Shown here one piece after another: positions 45,239 through 53,153 of a stretch of 64,000 bases of DNA. Source of the DNA: Achromobacter aloeverae (lineage in GTDB: Bacteria; Pseudomonadota; Gammaproteobacteria; Burkholderiales; Burkholderiaceae_B). The notes under the pieces were generated by a model that ran no database searches, had not been told where the DNA came from, and worked only from the letters and a program-made list of their open reading frames with translations. Both the position numbers and the translations under genes were made by a program. The stretch is taken from contig NZ_PYAL01000009.1 of NCBI RefSeq assembly GCF_004121055.1, forward strand, positions 310,001 through 374,000, given 5' to 3'. The number at the start of each line of letters is the position of its first letter. Positions within the stretch are counted from its first letter, which is position 1.

Positions 45239-46837
45239 CTATCGGCTTGCGGCGATCAAGGCCGCCGCGCGTTGCCCGCTGCGCACGGCGCCTTCCAGTA
45301 CGGCCGGGTAGCCGGTGTCGGTCCAATCGCCCGCCAGGCATAGCGTGGGCCAGGGCGTGGCGTTGCCTGGCCGCGCCAGGCCTGGCGTGGCCAGGAATGT
45401 CGCCCGCTTGTCGACCAGCAATTCCGCGTGCGCGATGGCCGGAAGGGGGGCAAGACCGCCCCGGGAGGCTTGTTCGCGGACTTGGTCGACCAGCGGCGCC
45501 ACGCTGGCGTCGCGGCCATCCCGCGCAAGACGGTCGGCCAGCCGCGCCGCCGCGCTGACGACCACGGACAGTTCGCCGCGTGACGGTTCGCCCGCCAAGG
45601 CCGCGCGATCGAACAGCCATTGGCCATCGTGGCTGCGCGCCGGATCCTCGCGCAGCATCATCATGGGTAGCGGCAGTCGCCATGGCGCGGCCAGTCGCAG
45701 GTTCAACGTTGCGATAGGCGAGTATTCGAATCCGGCCAGGCGCGCGGCCAGGTCGCCGGATGTCCCGGTGGATGTGCCGCTGAATGTGCCGCTGAATGTG
45801 CTGCTGGAAAGCGGCCTTGTCGGCACAACTGCCGTCCTCGTCGCTTCGGCATGCAATGCCGCGCCTAGCAGCCGTGCCGCATTGGCCGGCGGGACGGCCA
45901 GGATGGCGGCGTCGTAGTGTTCGCCATCGAGACGTACGCCCTCGGCCGACGGCTCGACGGAGCGTACCGTCACGCCGTAGCGCATATCGCACAGTGCGGC
46001 GGCGGCATCGGGCCACAGGGCCGACAGGTCCGCGCGGGGCAGCAAGAGGTCCGAGGCGGCGCGGCTGCCGGCCAGGCTGTCGCGCAGGACATGGGCGAAG
46101 AGCTGGGCGTCGGCTTGCGTCGTGGGGGTGTTCAAGGCCGCGAGGCATAGCGGTTCCCAGAGCCATCGCACGGCGCTTTCGGGCTGGCCATGCCGGGCCA
46201 GCAAGGCGGCCACGGTGCCGCCGCTTGCATCGATAGCGCTGCCGCGTGCATCAACGCTGCCGCGCGGATCGACAGCGCCGCCGCCTGCATCGATAACGTT
46301 GCCGCGTGCGTCCCCATCGCTGTCACACACATTGCCCGGCGCAGTGCCCGCCGCGCCGTCGTCCGCCGCTTCCACGCGCCAGTCCGCCCGCTGCAAGGCC
46401 CGCATCAACCGCAAGGCGGCCATGCGCGCGGCGCCGTCCAGCCCGCGCGCCAGCAGCAGGGCCGCGGCCGCATGCAAGGGCGCCGGCAGGCGCGGCGCAC
46501 GCAGCCGGAACGCGCCGTCCAGGCTGGCCAATGCCAGCGGCAGCCGCGCCAGCAGCCAAGCGGGATCGCGGCCCAGGCGCCGCATCAGGGCCAGCGTGTC
46601 CGTATAGGCGCCCAGCAGTATGTGCTGTCCGTTGTCCAGGGGCGCGGCGAAGTCCGTGTGCACGACCCGGCGCGCACGGCCGCCCGGCGTATGCCCCGCC
46701 TCGAATACGGTCACCGCATAACCGCGATCATGCAGGGCCACGGCGGCCGCCAGGCCTGCCCAGCCCGCTCCCACCACGGCAACGCGTGGCGAGGTGGAAG
46801 TGTCCATGCCCACGCCCCCGGCCGCGGCGGCCTTCAT
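45239..46837 (-). CDS. hpnE: Hydroxysqualene dehydroxylase HpnE
   Basis: FAD-dependent amine-oxidase-fold enzyme that reduces hydroxysqualene to squalene, the last step of the HpnCDE route. ATG 46837 overlaps the hpnD stop (ATGA) and gives 532 residues; an internal ATG (46807, MDTSTSPR) is the alternative. FAD site VAVVGAGWAGLAAAVALHDRGYAV, then GHTPGGRARR, and the C-terminal LCLAGDWTDTGYPAVLEGAVRSG. At 532 residues it is about 100 longer than usual: two low-complexity inserts, one of DARGS/DAGGG-type units (coded near 46220-46320) and one of GTFS/GTST units (45765-45815), are both coded by short in-frame tandem repeats. Confidence 0.9.
   Translation of the reverse strand: MKAAAAGGVGMDTSTSPRVAVVGAGWAGLAAAVALHDRGYAVTVFEAGHTPGGRARRVVHTDFAAPLDNGQHILLGAYTDTLALMRRLGRDPAWLLARLPLALASLDGAFRLRAPRLPAPLHAAAALLLARGLDGAARMAALRLMRALQRADWRVEAADDGAAGTAPGNVCDSDGDARGNVIDAGGGAVDPRGSVDARGSAIDASGGTVAALLARHGQPESAVRWLWEPLCLAALNTPTTQADAQLFAHVLRDSLAGSRAASDLLLPRADLSALWPDAAAALCDMRYGVTVRSVEPSAEGVRLDGEHYDAAILAVPPANAARLLGAALHAEATRTAVVPTRPLSSSTFSGTFSGTSTGTSGDLAARLAGFEYSPIATLNLRLAAPWRLPLPMMMLREDPARSHDGQWLFDRAALAGEPSRGELSVVVSAAARLADRLARDGRDASVAPLVDQVREQASRGGLAPLPAIAHAELLVDKRATFLATPGLARPGNATPWPTLCLAGDWTDTGYPAVLEGAVRSGQRAAALIAASR
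45765..45815. repeat. 12-bp tandem repeats inside hpnE
   Basis: Units of the form GTGCCGCTGAAT (GTGGATGTGCCGCTGAATGT, then GCCGCTGAATGTGCTGCTGG) repeat in frame about four times and code for the Ser/Thr/Gly/Phe run SGTFSGTSTGT in HpnE. Confidence 0.75.
46215..46316. repeat. 18-21-bp tandem repeats inside hpnE
   Basis: Five diverged units built on GCTGCCGCGTGCATCAAC (for instance with GCATCGATAGC or GGATCGACAGC variants) lie end to end. All lengths are multiples of three, so the frame is kept; they code for the insert with NVIDAGGG, RGSVDARG and SAIDASGG. Confidence 0.8.
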
Positions 46838-47697
46838 TTCGACAGTCGCCGCACCAGCCCGCGGCCGCCGCCGACCCACGTCTTCCAGGCCAGCCACAGC
46901 TTGCGCAGCGGCGTCAGCGAAAGCCGCTGGTGCAGCACCTGCCAGTTGTCGCGCTCGATTTCTTCGAGCAAGGCATGGTAGATGGCCGCCATCATCAGCC
47001 CCGGCCGCTGCGCGCGCCGGTCGGATTCAGGCAGCGCCCGCATGGCCTCGCGGTACAGCTCGCGGGCGCGCTGCGCCTGGAACGCCATCAGCGCGGAAAA
47101 GCCCTCCGAATACTTGCCGTTCAGGATGTCCGCCGCCTTCACGTTGAAGCGCTGCAATTCATCGACGGGCAGGTAGATGCGCCCGCGCCGGGCGTCGTCG
47201 CCGACGTCGCGGATGATGTTCGTCATCTGGAACGCCAGGCCCAGCTTCTCCGCATAGACCAGCGTGGCGGGATCGCCGTACCCGAAGATCGACGCCGACA
47301 GTTCGCCCACCACGCCTGCCGCGTGCCAGCAGTACTTGCGCAGGCCCGGCCAGTCCAGGTAGCGCGTCTGGTCCAGGTCCATCTCCATGCCGTCGATCAC
47401 CGCCAGCAGGCGCTCGCGCGTGATGCCGTAGGGTTGCAGGTGCGGCTCCAGCGCGCGCGTCACCGGATGGTCGGGCGCGCCGCCGTACATGCGATCGATC
47501 TCGGTGCGCCACCAGGCCAGCTTGATACGCGCCACCGAGGGGTCGCTCACCTCGTCCACGACGTCATCCACTTCACGGCAGAAGGCGTACATCGCCACGA
47601 TGGCGCGGCGCCGTTCCGGCGGCAGGAACAGGAAGGCGTAGTAGAAACTGGACCCGCTCTTGGCGGCCTTGTCCTGGCAGTATTCGTCGGGAGTCAT
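46834..47697 (-). CDS. hpnD: Presqualene diphosphate synthase HpnD
   Basis: Joins two farnesyl diphosphates to presqualene diphosphate. 287 residues of the squalene/phytoene synthase fold: CQDKAAKSGSSFYYAFLFLP at the start, first Asp motif CREVDDVVDE, second NIIRDVGDDARRGRIYLP, and a basic end. 110 bases separate it from hpnC upstream; its stop overlaps the hpnE start. Substrate supply comes from ispA-type synthase at 22.6 kb. Confidence 0.95.
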   Translation of the reverse strand: MTPDEYCQDKAAKSGSSFYYAFLFLPPERRRAIVAMYAFCREVDDVVDEVSDPSVARIKLAWWRTEIDRMYGGAPDHPVTRALEPHLQPYGITRERLLAVIDGMEMDLDQTRYLDWPGLRKYCWHAAGVVGELSASIFGYGDPATLVYAEKLGLAFQMTNIIRDVGDDARRGRIYLPVDELQRFNVKAADILNGKYSEGFSALMAFQAQRARELYREAMRALPESDRRAQRPGLMMAAIYHALLEEIERDNWQVLHQRLSLTPLRKLWLAWKTWVGGGRGLVRRLSK

Positions 47698-47807
47698 ATC
47701 GGTTGGGCAGGGGCGGGCCGGTGCCCGTGTCGCCGGTAGCGTTGTGGATCAGTGCATGCCTCGGGGCATGCGGTACGGACGGAAAGCGGAACGGGACGCG
47801 CGCGCGT

Positions 47808-48647
47808 TCAGGCGGGAAAGCGCCCGGACAGGGCGCGCCACAGCATGACGCACCAGTCGCGTCCGCCCAGTTCCGGACGGTTCATGAAGACATCGTAGCG
47901 GGCCTGCTCGATACGTTCCAGGATGCGCAGCCCGCCGTGCACCACCAGGCGCAGCTCCAGGCCGATGCGGCCGGGCAGGCGCCGGGTCAGCGGCGCCCCG
48001 GAGTGTAACAGCGCCCGCGCCCGCGCCACCTGCTCGCCCAGCAGCGCCCGCCATTGCGGCGTCAGGCGGCAGGCCGCCAGGTCTTCCTCGCTGACGCCAT
48101 GGCGGCGCAGGGCATCCTGCGGCAGGTAGACGCGGTCCTTGCGCCAGTCGATGCGGACGTCCTGCCAGAAATTGACCAGTTGCAGCCCGGTGCAGATGGC
48201 ATCCGACTGGCGCAGCGCATCGGCGTCGGTCACGCCGTACAGGTGCAGCATCAGGCGGCCGACCGGATTGGCCGAGCGGGCGCAGTAGTCGAGCAGGGCG
48301 GCTTCGTCGGGATAGCGCGTGACGGTCACGTCCTGTTCGAAGGCCGACAGCAGGTCGAGAAAGGGCGTGATGGGCAACTGGTGGCGCGCGATGGTCGCGG
48401 CCAGCGGCACGAAGATGGGGGCCAGGCGGTCGGCGGCGGCGGAATGGCTTCCCACGCTCGCGATGCGGTGCAGCTCCGCCCGATAGGCAGCCAGCTCGGC
48501 AAGCCGCTGCGACGGCGTGGCGTCGCCTTCGTCCGCGATATCGTCGGCGCTGCGCGCGTAGCGGTAGATGTCGGTGACCGCCCCACGCAGGCGGCGCGGC
48601 AACAGGACGGAAGCGACCGGAAAGTTTTCGTAATGATCGACAGGCAT
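47808..48647 (-). CDS. hpnC: Hydroxysqualene synthase HpnC
   Basis: Converts presqualene diphosphate to hydroxysqualene. 279 residues of the same fold as HpnD but with the HpnC start MPVDHYENFPVASVLLP, first Asp motif YARSADDIADE, and second QLVNFWQDVRIDWRKDRVYLP. ATG 48647 lacks a clear ribosome site. First gene of hpnC-hpnD-hpnE. No squalene-hopene cyclase gene (shc/hpnF) follows, so in this window the pathway stops at squalene. Divergent from alr. Confidence 0.94.
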   Translation of the reverse strand: MPVDHYENFPVASVLLPRRLRGAVTDIYRYARSADDIADEGDATPSQRLAELAAYRAELHRIASVGSHSAAADRLAPIFVPLAATIARHQLPITPFLDLLSAFEQDVTVTRYPDEAALLDYCARSANPVGRLMLHLYGVTDADALRQSDAICTGLQLVNFWQDVRIDWRKDRVYLPQDALRRHGVSEEDLAACRLTPQWRALLGEQVARARALLHSGAPLTRRLPGRIGLELRLVVHGGLRILERIEQARYDVFMNRPELGGRDWCVMLWRALSGRFPA

Positions 48648-48732
48648 GGGGTATGGGGTATGCGCAAAATCGCCGCAATGGAATCGCCGCTATTTTAGTG
48701 AGGCCGTCACGGCGCATCGGGTAGACTAACGC

Positions 48733-48753
48733 CGATCGCCAAAATGGCGATCG
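48733..48753. promoter_or_regulatory. Inverted repeat between hpnC and alr
   Basis: CGATCGCCA (48733-48741), AAA, TGGCGATCG (48745-48753): nine perfect pairs, 18 bases before the alr ATG in the divergent gap. It could be an operator or, if transcribed, a hairpin close to the alr ribosome site. Confidence 0.5.
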
Positions 48754-48771
48754 TCCTACCCCGCGCCTGCC

Positions 48772-49920
48772 ATGCCACGCCCCATTACCGCCACGATTTC
48801 CGTCGACGCCCTCGCGCACAATCTCGAGGTCGTTCGTAATCATCTCCACCAGGCCGCGCTGGCCGCAACCACGGCGCAAGGGCAGCCCCTGTCGCCGCCG
48901 TCGATCTGGGCCGTCATCAAGGCCAATGCCTACGGCCACGGCATCGAGCAGGCGGTGCGCGGTTTCTGGCAGGCCCAGGGCCTGGCCATGCTGGACCTGA
49001 ACGAAGCAGTGCGCTGCCGCGAAGCCGGGTGGGGCGGGCCCATTCTGATGCTGGAGGGTTTTTTCGAGCCGTCCGACGTGGAGGTGCTGGACCGCTACCA
49101 CCTGACGACTTCCGTGCATTACGCGGACCAGCTGGCCATCCTGGCCGAAGGCCGCCGGTCGCGCCGGCTGGACATCTTCATGAAACTCAATTCCGGCATG
49201 AACCGGCTGGGTTTCGCGCCGGACGCCTATCGCGCCGCCTATCAGCAGGCCCTGCGACTGCGCGACGACGGCGTGTTGAACCATGTCGGCAAGATGACGC
49301 ACTTCGCCAACGCCGACGCGCCCGAAGGCATAGCCAGCCAGATGGACGTGTTCAACCGCGTCACGGAAGGCTTGCCCGGACCGGTCAGCGTTTCCAATTC
49401 CGCGGCCACCCTGCGCTATCCCACGGTCGCGCTGGCGCGCGACGACCATGGCGCCTGGGTGCGTCCCGGCATCTGCCTGTATGGTGGCAGTCCTTTTGCG
49501 GACGCCGACGCCGCCAGCTTCGGCCTGCGTCCGGCCATGACCCTGGCGTCGCGCATCATCGCCGTGCAGCAGGTGCGGGCCGGCGACGCCGTGGGCTACG
49601 GCAGCCTGTTTCGCGCCGACGGCCCGATGCGCATCGGCGTGGTGGCCTGCGGGTATGCCGATGGCTATCCGCGCCACGCAGGCACGGGGACGCCTATCAC
49701 GGTGGCGGGCGTGCGCACGCGGCTGCTGGGCCGGGTGTCCATGGACATGCTGGCGGTCGACCTGACCCCGGTGCCGGCCGCGGGCGTCGGCGCCCCGGTG
49801 GTGTTGTGGGGCGAGGGCGGACCGTCGGTGGACGAGGTGGCCCAGGCGGCTGAAACGATAGGCTACGAATTGCTATGCGCCTTGGCGCCCCGGGTGCCGG
49901 TACACGGCCGGGATAACTGA
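48772..49920 (+). CDS. alr: Alanine racemase
   Basis: Pyridoxal-phosphate enzyme that makes D-alanine for peptidoglycan. 382 residues: Lys50 in [11 protein letters not shown] carries the cofactor; [35 protein letters not shown], and the second catalytic Tyr in DAVGYGSLF; metal or substrate contacts in [12 protein letters not shown]. It could serve anabolic D-alanine supply (Alr) or catabolism (DadX); with no dadA nearby the former is more likely. Confidence 0.95.
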   Translation: MPRPITATISVDALAHNLEVVRNHLHQAALAATTAQGQPLSPPSIWAVIKANAYGHGIEQAVRGFWQAQGLAMLDLNEAVRCREAGWGGPILMLEGFFEPSDVEVLDRYHLTTSVHYADQLAILAEGRRSRRLDIFMKLNSGMNRLGFAPDAYRAAYQQALRLRDDGVLNHVGKMTHFANADAPEGIASQMDVFNRVTEGLPGPVSVSNSAATLRYPTVALARDDHGAWVRPGICLYGGSPFADADAASFGLRPAMTLASRIIAVQQVRAGDAVGYGSLFRADGPMRIGVVACGYADGYPRHAGTGTPITVAGVRTRLLGRVSMDMLAVDLTPVPAAGVGAPVVLWGEGGPSVDEVAQAAETIGYELLCALAPRVPVHGRDN

Positions 49921-50116
49921 CACCGAACGTCGGCCGAGGGTCGGTCGAACGCCGGCCGCCGCCAGCCAGCCCCCGGGACAGGCCGGTGCGCGGGCCCCGG
50001 GCGTGCCGTAACACGGTGAAACGGCAGCCCCCGTACCGCAGGGCAAAAGCAAGACAGCCACGCCCGGATGGTGTCTACTTGGTGCTTCTCTTCAATGCAG
50101 ATTCGAGGTTGTTCCC

Positions 50117-50836
50117 ATGAAAGACAAATGCGTGCTGGTCACCGGCGCTACCAAGGGTATAGGCTGGGCGCTCACGCGCCGTCTGGCCGATATGGGCTGT
50201 CACGTGGTGGGAATCGCCCGGAATACCAACGACGTCGATTTTCCGGGGTATCTGTACGCCTGCGACCTGGCCGATGCCGGCAAGACCGAGGACGTGCTGC
50301 GCGAAATCCGTGAAAAATTCCCCGTCGATGCCATCGTCAACAACGTCGGCCTGGTGCTGCCGCAACCCCTGGGTTCGGTGGAGCTGGCGTCGCTCTATAA
50401 CGTGCTGGACCTGAATGTGCGCGTGGCGGTGCAGGTGGTGCAGACCTTCGTCGAATCGATGAAGACTCGCCGCGCGGGCCGCATCGTCAACGTGGTCAGC
50501 CGCGCCATCCACGGCAGCCAGGACCGCACCAGCTACTCGGCCGCCAAGGCCGCGCTGGTCGGCTGTACGCGCACCTGGGCGCTGGAACTGGCCGAATATG
50601 GCATTACGGTCAATGCCGTCGCGCCCGGTCCGGTGGAAACCGAGTTGTTCCGCGCCACCCGGCCCGTCGGCAGCGAGGGCGAAAAGCGCGTGTTGTCCGG
50701 CATCCCGATGAGGCGCCTCGGCAGCCCCGCGGAAGTGGCGGCGGCGATTGCCTTCCTGCTGTCCGACGATGCCGGTTTCATCACCGGGCAGGTGCTGGGC
50801 GTGGACGGCGGCGGCAGTCTCGCCGGCCGCAGCTAG
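50117..50836 (+). CDS. SDR-family oxidoreductase
   Basis: Short-chain dehydrogenase/reductase of classical type, 239 residues. Cofactor site VTGATKGIGWAL near 8-19, NNVG near 77, catalytic Tyr-x3-Lys in TSYSAAKAALVG and a Ser in NVVSRAIHG; NAVAPGPVETELF and the end FITGQVLGVDGGGSL are typical. The Arg in IARNTN after the second strand suggests NADP preference. The substrate is unknown. It stands alone between alr and radA. Confidence 0.92.
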   Translation: MKDKCVLVTGATKGIGWALTRRLADMGCHVVGIARNTNDVDFPGYLYACDLADAGKTEDVLREIREKFPVDAIVNNVGLVLPQPLGSVELASLYNVLDLNVRVAVQVVQTFVESMKTRRAGRIVNVVSRAIHGSQDRTSYSAAKAALVGCTRTWALELAEYGITVNAVAPGPVETELFRATRPVGSEGEKRVLSGIPMRRLGSPAEVAAAIAFLLSDDAGFITGQVLGVDGGGSLAGRS

Positions 50837-50970
50837 GACAGCGGCGGCCAGATGGTCGCCGGGGGCGTCACCTGAGAGTCCCCTCGGCGTTCCCTGAGCG
50901 TCCCCTGATGGTCGCGCTGTGGTCCACCACACAGTCGCCGCGTGCCATGCCCATTCGCTAAACTGCGGGC

Positions 50971-52341
50971 ATGGCCAAATCACGAACCGTCTACGTCTGT
51001 GCCGAATGCGGCGGCACCAGCCTGAAGTGGCAGGGCAAGTGCCCCCATTGCAACGCCTGGAACACCCTGGAAGAAACCGTGGAAAGCGCCGCCCCCGCGG
51101 CAGCCGCGCAGCATCGCTACGCGCCGCTGGCGGCCGCCAGCCCGGTGCGCAGCCTTGCCGAGATCGAAGCGCGCGAGGTTCCACGCCAGCCGACCGGGCT
51201 GGAGGAATTCGACCGCGTCCTGGGTGGCGGCCTGGTGGCGGGCGCGGTGGTGTTGATCGGGGGCGATCCGGGCATCGGCAAATCCACCTTGCTGTTGCAG
51301 GCGCTGGCCTCGATGTCGGCGGGCGCCAAGGTGTTGTACGTGACCGGCGAAGAGTCGGCCGAGCAGGTGGCCTTGCGCGCGCGCCGGCTGGGGCTGGCCA
51401 CCGGCAATGTCGACCTGCTGGCCGAAATCCGGCTGGAAGCCATCCAGGCCGCCGTCGCCGGGCAGCGGCCCGTGGTCGCCGTCATCGATTCCATCCAGAC
51501 CCTCTACAGCGGGGAATTGACGGCGGCGCCCGGCTCGGTGTCGCAGGTGCGCGAATGCGCGGCCCAGCTGACCCGCCTGGCCAAGCAGACCGGCATCGCC
51601 ATCGTGATGATCGGCCACGTCACCAAGGACGGCGCGCTGGCCGGTCCCCGGGTGCTTGAACACATCGTCGACACGGTGCTCTATTTCGAGGGCGATACCC
51701 ACTCCTCCTATCGCCTGGTGCGGGCGTTCAAGAACCGCTTCGGCGCGGTCAATGAACTGGGCGTGTTCGCGATGACGGATCGTGGCTTGCGCGGCGTGGC
51801 CAATCCGTCGGCCCTGTTCCTGTCCCAGCACGACCGCCAGGTCGCCGGCTCCTGCGTGATGGCCACGCAGGAAGGCACGCGGCCCCTGCTCGTGGAAATC
51901 CAGGCCCTGGTCGACGCCGCGCACGCGCCCAATCCCAAGCGCCTGACGGTGGGCCTTGAAAGTAACCGCCTGGCCATGCTGCTGGCGGTGTTGCATCGCC
52001 ATGCGGGGGTGGTGACCTCGGACCAGGACGTCTTCGTCAATGCGGTGGGCGGCGTGCGCATTACCGAGCCGGCCGCTGACCTGCCGGTGTTGCTGTCCAT
52101 CATGTCGTCGCTGCGCGACCGGCCGCTGCCGCGCGGGCTGGTGACGTTCGGCGAGGTGGGCCTGGCCGGCGAAATCCGCCCGGCGCCGCGGGGGCAGGAA
52201 CGCCTGCGCGAAGCCGCCAAGCTGGGTTTCAACATCGCGCTGATTCCCAAGGCCAACGCCCCGCGCCAGCCTATCGAGGGCCTGCAGGTCTGGGCTTGCG
52301 ACCGCCTGGAGGACGCCCTGGAGAAGTTGAAGGAAGCCTGA
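50971..52341 (+). CDS. radA: DNA repair protein RadA (Sms)
   Basis: RecA-related DnaB-type helicase that aids branch migration in recombination. 456 residues: zinc finger CAECGGTSLKWQGKCPHC near 10-27, Walker A GGDPGIGKST near 97-106, the RadA motif KNRFGAVNELGVF, and the C-terminal Lon-protease-like domain (GGVRITEPAADLPVLLSIMSS, GEVGLAGEIRPAPRGQERLREA). Confidence 0.97.
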   Translation: MAKSRTVYVCAECGGTSLKWQGKCPHCNAWNTLEETVESAAPAAAAQHRYAPLAAASPVRSLAEIEAREVPRQPTGLEEFDRVLGGGLVAGAVVLIGGDPGIGKSTLLLQALASMSAGAKVLYVTGEESAEQVALRARRLGLATGNVDLLAEIRLEAIQAAVAGQRPVVAVIDSIQTLYSGELTAAPGSVSQVRECAAQLTRLAKQTGIAIVMIGHVTKDGALAGPRVLEHIVDTVLYFEGDTHSSYRLVRAFKNRFGAVNELGVFAMTDRGLRGVANPSALFLSQHDRQVAGSCVMATQEGTRPLLVEIQALVDAAHAPNPKRLTVGLESNRLAMLLAVLHRHAGVVTSDQDVFVNAVGGVRITEPAADLPVLLSIMSSLRDRPLPRGLVTFGEVGLAGEIRPAPRGQERLREAAKLGFNIALIPKANAPRQPIEGLQVWACDRLEDALEKLKEA

Positions 52342-52808
52342 TGGGTGGCGGAGGGCTTTGCCTCGTAAGGATACGGGAAGACGCGGGGAAGAAATCCTGG
52401 GAGAAAGCGCCGACCTCGGCAGGGCGGCAGGCGGCGGATCCGCGCGGCGTGGGGGCCTTTGATTATCCGGCGCCGCGCGCCGGATAATCTCTTCGCGCGC
52501 CGGGCTGGATTATCCGGGTAATCAGCGGGGCTGGTGCGCGGATTATGTGCGCGCGTTTTGCCAATATCAAAAAGCCGCGATTTATTTTAAGAAAAATGAA
52601 AGCTTCCATTTAAGAAAGCGACCGAAATCCCCGGGTTTTCCCCAGAAAAATCGCGTATTCGCATTACGTTGCATTGGGTATGAATTTTTTTTGGGATCGC
52701 ATGCAACCTTCCATGAACTCCCTGCTCAAACGCAGTACGGGGAACGCGGCAAGATCGCCGTGCCCGTGGAATCAAGGCCCGGTGGCCTTATTAATTCTGG
52801 AGTCATTC
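52342..52808. other. Gene-free region with palindromes and an AT-rich block
   Basis: 467 bases without a convincing gene. The first part holds the GATTATCC palindromes described separately. From about 52556 to 52700 the sequence turns AT-rich (for example AAAAAGCCGCGATTTATTTT and a T8 run near 52683), unlike the surrounding DNA, with two copies of TTTAAGAAA at about 52575 and 52608. This is where the promoter and leader of the small exported protein should lie. In-frame ATGs at 52674-52720 would extend that protein, but the added residues do not look coding. Confidence 0.5.
52461..52523. repeat. GATTATCCGG palindrome cluster after radA
   Basis: GATTATCCGGCG (52461-52472), CCGCG, CGCCGGATAATC (52478-52489) form a 12-bp perfect hairpin. 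A second palindrome GATTATCCGGGTAATC lies at 52508-52523, and another GATTAT at 52541. The first could terminate radA, though it lacks a T run; the reuse of the same arm sequence suggests a protein-binding site or a small repeat family. Confidence 0.7.
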
Positions 52809-53009
52809 ATGACCACTCGCTCCCGCATTGCTGCTTTTCTGTCCGTCTCCGCGCTGACCCTCGGCCTGGCCGCGGCGCCGGCGGCATTCGCTGCCGACGC
52901 TTCGACGACCGCCAAGCCCAAGTCCACGCAAACCCACAAGCACAAGGCCAAGAAGTCCGGTGCGAAGTCGTCCGCCAAGGCGGCTCCCGCCACGACGCCG
53001 GCCAAGTAA
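52809..53009 (+). CDS. Small exported lysine-rich protein (acid-shock-protein-like)
   Basis: 66 residues from ATG 52809, set by CTGGAG at eight bases. A clear signal peptide (MTTRSRIAAFLSVSALTLG ... cut after AFA) is followed by a mature part of about 38 residues made almost only of Ala, Lys, Ser, Thr, Pro and His (STQTHKHKAKKSGAKSS). Size and make-up recall the periplasmic acid-shock protein Asr, whose basic mature part may buffer or protect the periplasm. It has its own strong terminator and an AT-rich upstream region, so it is probably a highly regulated single gene. Similarity by composition only; not a proven homologue. Confidence 0.75.
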   Translation: MTTRSRIAAFLSVSALTLGLAAAPAAFAADASTTAKPKSTQTHKHKAKKSGAKSSAKAAPATTPAK

Positions 53010-53030
53010 TTTCGCGGGTGCAGGGCCCAG

Positions 53031-53070
53031 GGCGAAGCTTCCGGGAGGGAGCTTCGCCTTTTTCTTTTTC
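53031..53070 (+). terminator. Strong Rho-independent terminator
   Basis: GGCGAAGCT (53031-53039), 10-base loop, AGCTTCGCC (53050-53058), then TTTTTCTTTTTC. It ends the transcript of the small exported protein. Confidence 0.93.
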
Positions 53071-53153
53071 CGGGCGCCATGCGCTGGCCCCGGCGCCCAC
53101 GATTTTTCCTTCCGGATCGCCAGACTATCGTCAGGTTTAGGTACGATACGCCC

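Noticed and set aside
48733-48753. Terminator before alr
   Set aside because: The inverted repeat lacks a T run and lies in a divergent gap where neither gene ends; an operator is more likely.
52674-52808. Longer form of the small exported protein starting at an upstream ATG
   Set aside because: The extra 45 residues would bury the signal peptide; the ATG at 52809 has a good ribosome site directly before a classic signal sequence.
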